Source of the DNA: Terrimesophilobacter sp036565765
GTDB lineage: Bacteria; Actinomycetota; Actinomycetes; Actinomycetales; Microbacteriaceae
Reading direction: 5' to 3' (one strand)
Assembly: GCF_036565765.1 (NCBI RefSeq)
Contig: NZ_DATCXP010000214.1
DNA: 20,624 bases
Part shown: positions 1 to 7,066 of the stretch, piece by piece
How positions within the stretch are numbered: position 1 is the stretch's first letter
How the letters are laid out: each line of letters starts with the position of its first letter
The notes under the pieces: generated by a model
What the model was told of the DNA's origin: nothing
Seen by the model: only the letters and a program-made list of their open reading frames with translations
The model's database searches: none
Translations under genes and position numbers: made by a program

Positions 1-695
1 TTCTGGCGGTCGCCCTGCTGGCGGTCGCCCTGCTGGCGGTCGCCGCCACCGCGGTTGCGGTTGCGGCTGCGGCTGCGCTGATTCGGCGCCGACTCCTCCG
101 AGCCGTCGTCCGCGTGCTGTTCAGCGTGGAGGGCTTCAGACGGTACGACGTCATCAGCGGGAGCTGCGGGGCCCTCCGCTGCGGTCTCGGCGGCTTGCTT
201 GCCTGATGCCCTTCGGCCGCGACCTGCCGGCTTCTCGGCCGTGTCTGCGCTTGCGCTGTCTGCGCCAATCGTCTCTGCGCCGTTCGTCTCCGCGCCGTTC
301 GTCTCTGCGCCAGTCGACACCGCGCCAGTCGACACCGCGCCGGCCTCGCTCGGGGCAGCTTGAACCGCATCCGGAACCGTCTCCGGCTCGGGTGCACGAA
401 CGGTGGTCGTCACGACGCCCGCCGTCGCGGTCGCACGACGAGGAGCACGCTTCTTCGGTGCAGCCGGTGCAGCCGGTGCCGTCTCAGCCTGCGCGGCGTC
501 GTCATTCTGTGCGGGCGACGAAGCGCCGACCGCGGTCTGGATCTCGGAGATGGTGTCCACGAGTTCTCCTTTACGAAGTTTGGATGCGCCGCTGATACCG
601 AGTTCTGCGGCTAGAGCCTGAAGCTCTGGGAGACGCAGTGCGGCCAGCTTGACGCCTGTGTCCGGCCGGATGGCGCGAACAGTGGGATCAGTCAC
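1..695 (-). CDS. rho: Transcription termination factor Rho, N-terminal part (cut by window start)
   Basis: Rho is the hexameric RNA helicase that ends transcription of untranslated RNA in the cytoplasm. About 231 codons are visible; the helicase core lies outside the window. The start is GTG at 695, preceded by AAAGGAA (704-710) at an 8-nt spacing. Residues about 12-50 form a Rho_N (SAP-like) helical domain (LAALRLPELQALAAELG, then a KLRKGELVDTI helix). After that comes a long disordered stretch rich in Ala, Glu, Thr and Gly, with pentapeptide repeats of the GAVST/GAETN type, then a basic Arg/Asn/Gly/Gln region with GDRQQ repeats. Actinobacterial Rho proteins are known for such an N-terminal insertion, so this is expected for the group although the repeats are strain-variable. 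Position directly downstream of thrB is a common actinobacterial order. Identity rests on the N-domain and context only. Confidence 0.87.
   Translation of the reverse strand, partial: MTDPTVRAIRPDTGVKLAALRLPELQALAAELGISGASKLRKGELVDTISEIQTAVGASSPAQNDDAAQAETAPAAPAAPKKRAPRRATATAGVVTTTVRAPEPETVPDAVQAAPSEAGAVSTGAVSTGAETNGAETNGAETIGADSASADTAEKPAGRGRRASGKQAAETAAEGPAAPADDVVPSEALHAEQHADDGSEESAPNQRSRSRNRNRGGGDRQQGDRQQGDRQ
4..44. repeat. 15-bp tandem repeat inside rho (GDRQQ units)
   Basis: The unit TGGCGGTCGCCCTGC starts at 4, 19 and 34 and breaks at 45, giving about 2.7 copies in the window, perhaps with more beyond position 1. On the coding (minus) strand it encodes GDRQQ in tandem, in the basic low-complexity region of Rho. 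The unit is a multiple of 3, so copy-number change would keep the reading frame. Confidence 0.9.
261..335. repeat. Degenerate 15-bp tandem repeat inside rho (GAVST/GAETN units)
   Basis: Five 15-bp units start at 261, 276, 291, 306 and 321, each beginning with TGCGCC or CGCGCC. On the minus strand they read GAVST, GAVST, GAETN, GAETN, GAETI. Two pairs of neighbours are nearly identical, which suggests stepwise duplication. They lie in the disordered linker between the Rho_N domain and the basic region. Confidence 0.9.
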
Positions 696-725
696 TAAGA
701 GGGTTCCTTTCCCCTGCCGAACGCC

Positions 726-741
726 TGCACCGTATGGTGCA
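726..741. promoter_or_regulatory. Perfect 6-bp hairpin in the rho 5' leader
   Basis: TGCACCGTATGGTGCA forms a 6-bp stem with a GTAT loop (ATAC on the minus strand). It lies 31 nt upstream of the rho start codon, on the leader side of the ribosome binding site. The 162-bp gap between thrB and rho holds this hairpin and the one over the thrB stop; no convincing -35/-10 pair was found there. rho is autogenously controlled in other bacteria, so a leader structure is plausible, but its role here is not shown. Confidence 0.45.
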
Positions 742-848
742 CCGCGGCTCGCAGCGGAGCTTGTCGCCGGTGTACCCATCGCCTGATCTGAGCGGGTGCA
801 CAGGGAGACGGGTTTGGCGAGTGCTAGTGATAATGCAACCAGGGCATT

Positions 849-865
849 CCGCCTGAGTCAGGCGG
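849..865. terminator. Perfect palindrome over the thrB stop codon, possible terminator or processing hairpin
   Basis: CCGCCTGAGTCAGGCGG is a 17-nt perfect palindrome that includes the thrB stop codon (858-860). It can fold as a GC-rich 7-bp stem with a 3-nt loop. No U-tract follows on the minus strand, so it is not a classical intrinsic terminator; it could weaken read-through into rho, or protect or process the mRNA end. Confidence 0.4.
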
Positions 866-1826
866 GGACTTCTACCGGGTGCTTTATCACTGTAGCACCT
901 TTGAAGTCGACGGCCAGCATGAGCGGCTGCCACGTCGAGACCGAGTTTTTGGCGACGAGTTCCGCCGCCGTGAGCCGCTGGCTCGGGTCGCTTCCGAGCA
1001 CCAGAACGGAGGGTCCTGCGCCGGAGACGACCGCCGCGAGACCGTGCGCCCTCAGCATCCGGATGAGGTCATCCGTCTCGCGCATCGCGCTCGCACGGTA
1101 GCTCTGATGCAACCGGTCCTCCGTTGCCGCGAGCAGCAGCTCGGGACTCTGGACGAGCGCCGCGACGAGCAGTGCGCTGCGGGAGACATTGAAGATCGCG
1201 TCCTCGTGCGGCACGGATGCCGGCTGAAGACTCCTCGCGAGCGCCGTGGACATCGCCGCCTCAGGAACGAACACGACGGCGGAGACGCCGCGGTGGGCGA
1301 TGAGCTTCTTGTGCTTCGGACCGTCCTCGGAGACCCAGGCGATCGTGAGCCCGCCGAACAGGGCCGGGGCGACATTGTCCGGGTGCCCCTCCATCTGGGT
1401 CGCGAGCTCGAGCAGGAGCGTCGAGTCGATCTCCACGATCCCGTCGAGGAGGCCCTTCGCCGCCATGATGCCGGAGACGATCGCCGCGCCGGAGGACCCG
1501 AGTCCCCTGCTGTGCGGGATCGAGTTGTGCGCGACGATCTCTAGGTCGGGGAACGGCAGGGCGAAGTGGTCGAAAGTGTGGCGGATGGCCTTGACGACGA
1601 GGTTGCGCTCGTCCGTCGGCACCTCTCCCTCGCCGATGCCCTGCACCGTGACGTGGACGCCAGGCTCGGCACGAACCGTCACCTCGAGCTCGTCGTACAG
1701 GGACAGCGCCAGCCCCAGGGTGTCGAACCCCGGCCCGAGGTTCGCCGTCGTCGCGGGTACTTTGACCGAGACGGAGGTCCCGATCGGCAGGTGCGCCGGA
1801 TTGTTCAGGTGCGCTGAATCGCTCAT
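858..1826 (-). CDS. thrB: Homoserine kinase
   Basis: ThrB phosphorylates L-homoserine with ATP to O-phospho-L-homoserine, the substrate of threonine synthase. The 322-residue product is a normal length for the GHMP kinase family. Visible GHMP motifs are PATTANLGPGFD (24-35) at the N-terminus, the ATP-binding Gly/Ser loop PHSRGLGSSGAA (about 104-115), and a C-terminal motif with SGAGPSVLVLG (about 272-282). ATG at 1826 follows the thrC stop by 7 nt with only a weak G-rich sequence before it, so translation is probably coupled to thrC. It is the last gene of the lysA-hom-thrC-thrB unit; a palindrome covers its stop codon and rho follows. Confidence 0.96.
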   Translation of the reverse strand: MSDSAHLNNPAHLPIGTSVSVKVPATTANLGPGFDTLGLALSLYDELEVTVRAEPGVHVTVQGIGEGEVPTDERNLVVKAIRHTFDHFALPFPDLEIVAHNSIPHSRGLGSSGAAIVSGIMAAKGLLDGIVEIDSTLLLELATQMEGHPDNVAPALFGGLTIAWVSEDGPKHKKLIAHRGVSAVVFVPEAAMSTALARSLQPASVPHEDAIFNVSRSALLVAALVQSPELLLAATEDRLHQSYRASAMRETDDLIRMLRAHGLAAVVSGAGPSVLVLGSDPSQRLTAAELVAKNSVSTWQPLMLAVDFKGATVIKHPVEVPA

Positions 1827-1833
1827 GGCCCGC

Positions 1834-2919
1834 TCAGCCCTGTTTCCCGAGACCGAGCACGCTCGCGACCTCGGCCGTGTCGGCTGCCACGATCGTCGGT
1901 GCCATGTCGGAACCGTCGGGATTGCGAACAGCCCACTGCGGATCCTTGAGCCCGTGACCGGTCACGGTCAGGACCACGGTCGCTCCCTGGGGGATCTTGC
2001 CGGCTTCCGCGCGCTCCAGAAGGCCCGCGACGCTGATCGCCGACGCCGGCTCGACGAAGATGCCGACCTCGGCCGACAGGATGCGGTGCGCCAGGAGGAT
2101 CAGCTCATCCGAGATCGCCCCGAAGTACCCGTCACTGGACTCCCGCGCGGCGATCGCGAACTCCCATGAGGCCGGGTTGCCGATGCGGATCGCGCTCGCG
2201 ATCGTCTCGGGATCCTTGACGACGTGACCGAGCACGAGCGGTGCGCTGCCGGCGGCCTGGAATCCGAACATCCTGGGGAGCTTCGTGGTCGCTCCGCGCT
2301 CGAGCTCCTCGCTGTAGCCGCGGTGGTATGCGGTGTAATTCCCCGCGTTCCCGACGGGCACGATGTGGAAGTCCGGCGCGTCGCCGAGCACCTCGGCGAC
2401 CTCGAACGCCGCGGTCTTCTGACCTTCGATCCGATCGGGGTTGACAGAGTTCACCAGGTGCACCGGGTAGTGCTCGGCAAGCTCCCGCGCGATGTCGAGG
2501 CAGTCGTCGAAGTTGCCCTGCACCTGCAGGATCTGCGCGTTGTGGGCGATCGCCTGGCTGAGCTTGCCCATCGCGATCTTGCCCTCGGGGACGAGCACGA
2601 CCGCCGCGATCCCGGCGTGGGTCGCGTACGCTGCGGCGGAGGCCGAGGTGTTCCCGGTCGAGGCGCAGATGACGGCCTTCGCGCCGTGCTCGACGGCCTT
2701 CGAGATCGCCATGGTCATGCCGCGGTCCTTGAAGGAGCCGGTCGGATTCATCCCCTCGAATTTCACCCAGACCTTCGCGCCGGTACGCGACGAGAGCGCG
2801 TCGGCGGGGATCAGCGGCGTCCCGCCCTCTCCGAGAGTCACGATCGGGGTCGCTGCGCTCACATCGAGCCGATCGGCGTACTCCCGGATCACTCCACGCC
2901 ACTGCCTGGACATGCTCAC
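1834..2919 (-). CDS. thrC: Threonine synthase
   Basis: ThrC converts O-phosphohomoserine to L-threonine, releasing phosphate, using pyridoxal phosphate. The 361-residue protein belongs to the short (class II-like) bacterial form. The PLP lysine is K64 in NPTGSFKDRGM; CASTGNTSASAAAYA (85-99) and the phosphate-binding loop VGNAGN (189-194) are clear. GTG at 2919 overlaps the hom stop as GTGA (2916-2919); an in-frame ATG at 2913 is the alternative, with AGAGGG just upstream of both. The overlap suggests coupled translation with hom. Cytoplasmic; flanked by the genes for the preceding steps. Confidence 0.96.
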   Translation of the reverse strand: MSMSRQWRGVIREYADRLDVSAATPIVTLGEGGTPLIPADALSSRTGAKVWVKFEGMNPTGSFKDRGMTMAISKAVEHGAKAVICASTGNTSASAAAYATHAGIAAVVLVPEGKIAMGKLSQAIAHNAQILQVQGNFDDCLDIARELAEHYPVHLVNSVNPDRIEGQKTAAFEVAEVLGDAPDFHIVPVGNAGNYTAYHRGYSEELERGATTKLPRMFGFQAAGSAPLVLGHVVKDPETIASAIRIGNPASWEFAIAARESSDGYFGAISDELILLAHRILSAEVGIFVEPASAISVAGLLERAEAGKIPQGATVVLTVTGHGLKDPQWAVRNPDGSDMAPTIVAADTAEVASVLGLGKQG

Positions 2920-4232
2920 AGTCCCTCTACTCTCAACACGGACACAACGGATTTGACGACGGAAGTCGCGGCCAGGGATGTGACGGTCGCGGCAAGGGAA
3001 GATTCGGACGCCTCGTGAGTGCCGATAACAAGGGTAGCGGTGGGAACCGGGTGTTCCCGACTGCTCTGCACCGACTGCTCGAGCGTCTCGACCGAAACCC
3101 CCTGGTCACTGAACAAGTGCGCGATCTCCGCGAGCACTCCCGGCCGGTCGACGACGGCGAGCGTGATCTGGTACCGCGTACGCACGCTCGAGATCGGCAG
3201 GATCGGGAGGTTCGCATGCGTCGACTGCCCGATTCCCGGCCCTCCGATGACATGGCGGCGCGCGGCTGTGACGAGGTCGCCGAGCACAGCGGATGCGGTC
3301 TCGAGCCCCCCGGCGCCGGCGCCGTAGAACATGAGGTCGCCTGCAGCCTCCGCCTCGACGAATACGGCGTTCTTCGCCCCGTGCACGGCGGCGAGCGGGT
3401 GGTCAGCGGGAACCAGCGCCGGGTAGACGCGCGCAGAAACACCCTCGACTCCTTCGGCATCCATCAGCCGCTCGCAGATCGCCAGCAGCTTCACGACGTA
3501 GCCGGCCTTCTTCGCCGCCTCGACCTGGTCGAGGGTGATGTTCGTGATCCCCTCGCGGTGCACCGCCTCGAGCGGGATTGCGGTGTGGAAGGCGATTCTG
3601 GCCAGGATGGCGGCCTTCTGCGCAGCGTCGTAGCCCTCGACATCCGCCGTCGGGTCGGCCTCGGCGTAGCCGAGCTCTGTCGCCGTAGCGAGCGCCTCCT
3701 GCATGGTCGCGCCGGTGGCGTGCATCCGGTCGAGGATGAAGTTCGTCGTTCCGTTCACGATGCTGAGGATGCGCTTCACACGGTCGCCGGCGAGGCTGTC
3801 GTGGAGCGGCCGGACGATGGGGATCGCGCCGGCGACTGCCGCCTCGTAGTAGAGCTGGGCGCCCACCTGCTCCGCGGCGTCGAACAGCTCGGGGCCATGC
3901 GTCGCGAGGAGCGCCTTGTTGCCGGTGATGACGTCCGCGCCGGAGTTCAGCGCCTGCAGGATATAGCTGCGAGCGGGTTCGAGACCGCCCATGAGCTCGA
4001 TGACGATGTCGGATCCGAGGATGAGGGACTCCGCGTCGGTCGTGAGCAGGTCGTGCGGGATCTGAGCCGACCGCTCCGCCTTGAGGTCGCGCACGGCGAT
4101 GCCGACGAGCTCGAGGCCGGCGCCGACGCGCTCAGCGAGCTCGGCACCGTGCTCGAGCAGGAGCGCGGCCACCTGGGCGCCGACCGATCCGGCGCCGAGT
4201 AGGGCAATCCGGAGGTTGCGGTACTCGATCAT
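2916..4232 (-). CDS. hom: Homoserine dehydrogenase with C-terminal ACT domain
   Basis: Reduces aspartate semialdehyde to L-homoserine with NAD(P)H, the branch point to threonine and methionine. The 438-residue product starts with a Rossmann fold, LGAGSVG (12-18). VITGNKALLATHG (101-113) and the catalytic segment DVEGYDAAQKAAIL (D202, K206) follow. The C-terminal 87 residues (from about 352, DRPGVLAEIAHLFSDQGVS) are an ACT domain, the usual site of threonine feedback inhibition in this form. ATG at 4232 overlaps the lysA stop as ATGA (4229-4232) and has AAGGGG (4240-4245) at a 7-nt spacing. This is the monofunctional enzyme, with no aspartokinase fused. Confidence 0.97.
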   Translation of the reverse strand: MIEYRNLRIALLGAGSVGAQVAALLLEHGAELAERVGAGLELVGIAVRDLKAERSAQIPHDLLTTDAESLILGSDIVIELMGGLEPARSYILQALNSGADVITGNKALLATHGPELFDAAEQVGAQLYYEAAVAGAIPIVRPLHDSLAGDRVKRILSIVNGTTNFILDRMHATGATMQEALATATELGYAEADPTADVEGYDAAQKAAILARIAFHTAIPLEAVHREGITNITLDQVEAAKKAGYVVKLLAICERLMDAEGVEGVSARVYPALVPADHPLAAVHGAKNAVFVEAEAAGDLMFYGAGAGGLETASAVLGDLVTAARRHVIGGPGIGQSTHANLPILPISSVRTRYQITLAVVDRPGVLAEIAHLFSDQGVSVETLEQSVQSSREHPVPTATLVIGTHEASESSLAATVTSLAATSVVKSVVSVLRVEGL

Positions 4233-5680
4233 TCTGTTGCCCCTTCACCAGCACCATATCGTTCGACAGCGTGCAATCCGGCATCCCTGCTCAGCAGCTC
4301 GGCTTCGCCCTCGCCCCTGACGATCACCCGCGCCCTGCCATCGGCGACGGCCACGACCGCCGGCCGGCCCAGGTAGTTGTAGTTGCTCGCGAGCGACCAG
4401 CAATAGGCTCCGGTCGCCGCGACGGCGAGAAGGTCCCCCGGCGCGACGTCCTCGGGAAGATAGTCGGCCTGAACCACGATATCGCCGCTCTCGCAGTGCT
4501 TGCCTGCCACGCGCACGAGCGCGGGATCGGCGGGCGATGCGCGGTTCGCGATCCGCACCGTGTAGTCGGCCCCGTACAGGGCCGGCCGGGCGTTGTCGCT
4601 CATCCCGCCGTCGACGCTCACGTACTTGCGGGTCGCCTGCGGTCCGTGATCGCCGGCGTGCGCGCTCAGCGCGACGACGACATCCTTCACGGTGCCCGCC
4701 TCGTACAGGGTCACGCCGGCCGGCCCGATGATCGCCCGGCCGGGCTCGATCGCCACGTCCGGAACCGGGATGCCGAGCCGAGCCGCCTCCCGCTGAACCG
4801 CGCGGGCCAGGCTCGCGGCGATCTGCCCGATCGGTGCGACGCGATCCGCGGAAGTGTAGGCGATGCCGAAACCTCCCCCGAGGTTGAGCTCGGGAACCGG
4901 ACCGTGCTCCAGCAGCGCGGCGTGCACGGGCAGGAGCCTCTCGATCGCCTCGACGAATCCGCCCGGGTCGAAGATCTGCGAGCCGATGTGCGAGTGGAGG
5001 CCGAGGAGTCGCAGGGAGTCGAACGAGCGGATGCGTGCGGCGAACTCGGCGACGTCGGCGAGCGGGATGCCGAACTTCTGGTCCTCGCGGGCCGTTGCGA
5101 GGTACTCGTGGGTGTGCGCGTGAACGCCCGTGTTGACGCGCAGCCGCACCGCCTGGGACACGCCGTGCCGCTCCGCGGCCTCGGCGACCCGCTCGATCTC
5201 GACCCAGCTGTCGATCACGATCGCACCGATCCCGACGCCGACTGCCCGGTCGATCTCGCGGAGGCTCTTGTTGTTCCCGTGGAATCCCATCCTGGCCGGC
5301 TCGACACCGGCGGCGAGTGCCAGGGCCAGCTCCCCGCCGCTCGCGACGTCGATCGACAGGCCATCGTCGGACATCCATCTCGCGACCTCGGCCGAGAGGA
5401 ACGCCTTGCCCGCGTAATAGACCGTCACATTCGCGCCGAGTGGGGCGAATGCCTCGGAGAACGCAGCCAGGATGCCCCTGGCTCGCTCGCGGGCATCCGC
5501 CTCGTCGATGACGTACAGCGGCGTTCCGAACTCTGCCGCGAGCTCGGTCGCCGTCACCCCCGCGAACGCAATTTCTCCGGCAGCGCTGCGCACGGCGCCG
5601 GCCGGCCAGACGCCGTCTGCGAGGGAGTTGGCATCGCCGGGCGGCACGAGCCACGACGGAGCGAGCGGGTTGGCAGTCAC
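4229..5680 (-). CDS. lysA: Diaminopimelate decarboxylase
   Basis: Decarboxylates meso-diaminopimelate to L-lysine, the last step of lysine synthesis, with PLP. The 483-residue product is slightly long for the family because of an N-terminal extension seen in actinobacterial forms. The PLP lysine is K92 in YYAGKAFLS. HSHIGSQIF (229-237), the glycine-rich loop LGGGFGIAY (267-275), EPGRAIIGPAG (312-322) and the active-site cysteine C396 in HCESGD complete the fold-III decarboxylase pattern. The start is GTG at 5680 with GAGG five bases upstream; no better start lies upstream in this frame. It is the first gene of the lysA-hom-thrC-thrB operon, which joins lysine synthesis with the threonine branch. 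A -10-like box lies at 5761-5766. Confidence 0.96.
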   Translation of the reverse strand: MTANPLAPSWLVPPGDANSLADGVWPAGAVRSAAGEIAFAGVTATELAAEFGTPLYVIDEADARERARGILAAFSEAFAPLGANVTVYYAGKAFLSAEVARWMSDDGLSIDVASGGELALALAAGVEPARMGFHGNNKSLREIDRAVGVGIGAIVIDSWVEIERVAEAAERHGVSQAVRLRVNTGVHAHTHEYLATAREDQKFGIPLADVAEFAARIRSFDSLRLLGLHSHIGSQIFDPGGFVEAIERLLPVHAALLEHGPVPELNLGGGFGIAYTSADRVAPIGQIAASLARAVQREAARLGIPVPDVAIEPGRAIIGPAGVTLYEAGTVKDVVVALSAHAGDHGPQATRKYVSVDGGMSDNARPALYGADYTVRIANRASPADPALVRVAGKHCESGDIVVQADYLPEDVAPGDLLAVAATGAYCWSLASNYNYLGRPAVVAVADGRARVIVRGEGEAELLSRDAGLHAVERYGAGEGATE

Positions 5681-5681
5681 G

Positions 5682-5766
5682 GGAACCTCGGGGAGTCTTG
5701 GGCCTCACGGGAATCTTCGGCGAGGCGAGCGAACCCGGATTGGTTCCTGAAGCCCCTCAGATTCTA
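5682..5766 (-). promoter_or_regulatory. lysA leader: candidate -10 box and alternative base pairing over the start
   Basis: TAGAAT (5761-5766, minus strand), just after the mnmA stop, is a good actinobacterial -10; the -35 is weak (GTACAC at 18 nt). It predicts a leader of about 70 nt. Within it, GGAACC (5742-5747) can pair with nearby GGTTC (5731-5735) or with GGTTCC (5682-5687), which overlaps the space between the GAGG ribosome site and the GTG start. TTCCCGTGA also occurs twice, 28 nt apart (5677-5685 and 5705-5713). The leader is too short for a lysine riboswitch. Confidence 0.4.
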
Positions 5767-6882
5767 CTAGGAGGCCGCAGCGAGGTGTACGTCAACCGAG
5801 ACCGTCCGGTCGATCGTGAACTGGCCGAGCACGCGCGTGCCGAGGTAGATCACGGCGCTCTGGCCGGGAGCGACGCCGTTCAGCGGCAGGTTCGGGGTGG
5901 CCACGAGCTCTCCGTCCCTCAGCTGCACGAGTGCGGGTACCGGGTCGGCGTGGGCGCGGATCTGCACCTGGCACTCGAACGGCTCACTCGCATCGACCGG
6001 CGCCTGCCCGGCCCAGCTGAACCGCCTCCCGGCGATCAGGGCGAGGTCGAGCGCCTCCTTCGGGCCGACGATCACTTCATTCGTCTTGGGGCGTACCTCG
6101 AGTACGAAGCGCGGTTTGCCGTCATCGGCGGGAAAGCCGATGCTGAGGCCCTTGCGCTGGCCGACCGTGAACGCGGCCGCTCCCTGGTGGGTGCCCAGCT
6201 TCGCACCGCTGCGGTCGAGGATGTCGCCGGTCTCGGCACCCACGCGCTCGGCGAGCCAGCCGCGCGTGTCGCCATCCGGGATGAAGCAGATGTCGTGGCT
6301 GTCCGGCTTGCTTGCGACGCTCAGGCCCCGGGCGGCCGCTTCCGCCCGCACTTCGGCCTTGCTCGGGGTCGCCCCGAGCGGGAACATGCTGTGCTCGAGC
6401 TGGGCGGCCGTGAGCACTCCGAGCACGTAGGACTGGTCCTTCGCCCAGTCCGCCGCGCGGTGCAGCTCGCGGTTGCCGTGCGCGTCCGTCACGATGTTCG
6501 CGTAGTGCCCGGTCGCGACCGCGTCGAAGCCGAGGTCGAGCGCCTTCTCGAGCAGCGCTGCGAACTTGATGCGCTCGTTGCAGCGCATGCACGGGTTCGG
6601 GGTGCGTCCGGCCGAGTACTCCGCGATGAAATCGTCGACGACGTCGAGTTTGAACCGCTCGGAGAAGTCCCACACGTAGTACGGGATGCCGATAACGTTC
6701 GCGGCCCGCTGCGCGTCCATCGAGTCCTCGATCGTGCAGCAGCCTCGGCTCCCGGTGCGCAGCGTCCCCGGCATCCGACTGAGCGCGAGGTGCACCCCGA
6801 CCACCTCGTGGCCGGCATCGACCGCGCGCGCCGCCGCCACGGCGGAGTCGACGCCTCCGCTCATTGCCGCTAAGACTTTCAT
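5767..6882 (-). CDS. mnmA: tRNA-specific 2-thiouridylase
   Basis: Thiolates U34 of Lys, Glu and Gln tRNAs, using sulfur passed from a cysteine desulfurase. The 371-residue product has the PP-loop SGGVDS (8-13) for ATP binding and the two catalytic cysteines, C98 in NPCMRC and C199 in HDICFIPDGD. The C-terminal part matches the usual beta-barrel domains. ATG at 6882 has no Shine-Dalgarno sequence but lies 6 nt after TAAACT, so the mRNA is probably leaderless. The desulfurase gene that could feed it lies 2.7 kb away at 9554-10699 on the same strand, separated by three plus-strand genes. Confidence 0.95.
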   Translation of the reverse strand: MKVLAAMSGGVDSAVAAARAVDAGHEVVGVHLALSRMPGTLRTGSRGCCTIEDSMDAQRAANVIGIPYYVWDFSERFKLDVVDDFIAEYSAGRTPNPCMRCNERIKFAALLEKALDLGFDAVATGHYANIVTDAHGNRELHRAADWAKDQSYVLGVLTAAQLEHSMFPLGATPSKAEVRAEAAARGLSVASKPDSHDICFIPDGDTRGWLAERVGAETGDILDRSGAKLGTHQGAAAFTVGQRKGLSIGFPADDGKPRFVLEVRPKTNEVIVGPKEALDLALIAGRRFSWAGQAPVDASEPFECQVQIRAHADPVPALVQLRDGELVATPNLPLNGVAPGQSAVIYLGTRVLGQFTIDRTVSVDVHLAAAS

Positions 6883-6888
6883 AGCCCC

Positions 6889-6894
6889 AGTTTA
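6889..6894 (-). promoter_or_regulatory. -10 box of a leaderless mnmA promoter
   Basis: On the minus strand TAAACT is followed by 6 nt (GGGGCT) and then the mnmA ATG. A start point about 7 nt after a -10 box would fall on the A of the ATG. No clear -35 is seen. Confidence 0.55.
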
Positions 6895-6964
6895 GGCAAC
6901 GCTCGGTTACGGGATGTCGGTGAGGGTCTACTCCACCGCGCCGAGGCGTGAGTCGATCGAGCCA

Positions 6965-7004
6965 GCACGGAGTGCTTGCACGGCAGACGGCTCGGCGGTA
7001 GCGT
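6965..7004 (+). promoter_or_regulatory. Promoter of the LuxR-type regulator, with repeats at the -35
   Basis: TTGCAC (6976-6981), a 17-nt spacer and TAGCGT (6999-7004) make a near-consensus vegetative promoter for an actinobacterium, with a start near 7011. Just upstream is the inverted repeat GCAC-GGA-GTGC (6965-6975), and GCACGG is repeated directly at 6965 and 6978, the second copy overlapping the -35. These repeats could be an operator, possibly for autoregulation. The rest of the 6883-7066 gap holds the mnmA -10 and the leader hairpin. Confidence 0.7.
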
Positions 7005-7030
7005 GACGGTACCTGACGGGCGTCCTGCGC

Positions 7031-7061
7031 CTTCCCGGCACCGGTCGCTCGCCGCGGGAAG
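7031..7061 (+). promoter_or_regulatory. Leader hairpin covering the ribosome site of the LuxR-type gene
   Basis: CTTCCCG (7031-7037) and CGGGAAG (7055-7061) are exact complements around a 17-nt loop. The 3' arm contains GGGAAG, the only Shine-Dalgarno-like sequence before ATG 7067. If the stem forms, translation initiation would be reduced. The predicted leader from the upstream promoter is about 56 nt and would include the whole structure. Confidence 0.5.
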
Positions 7062-7066
7062 CCATC

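Noticed and set aside
814..825. TAGCACTC (minus strand), like half of the CIRCE heat-shock operator
   Set aside because: The second inverted half is missing and no chaperone gene is near.
5681..5766. Lysine riboswitch upstream of lysA
   Set aside because: The gap is only 86 bp, much shorter than the known lysine aptamer, and its conserved core is absent.
4271..5770. A 499-codon plus-strand open frame opposite lysA
   Set aside because: lysA on the other strand has complete motifs; the shadow frame has low-complexity composition and no start signal.
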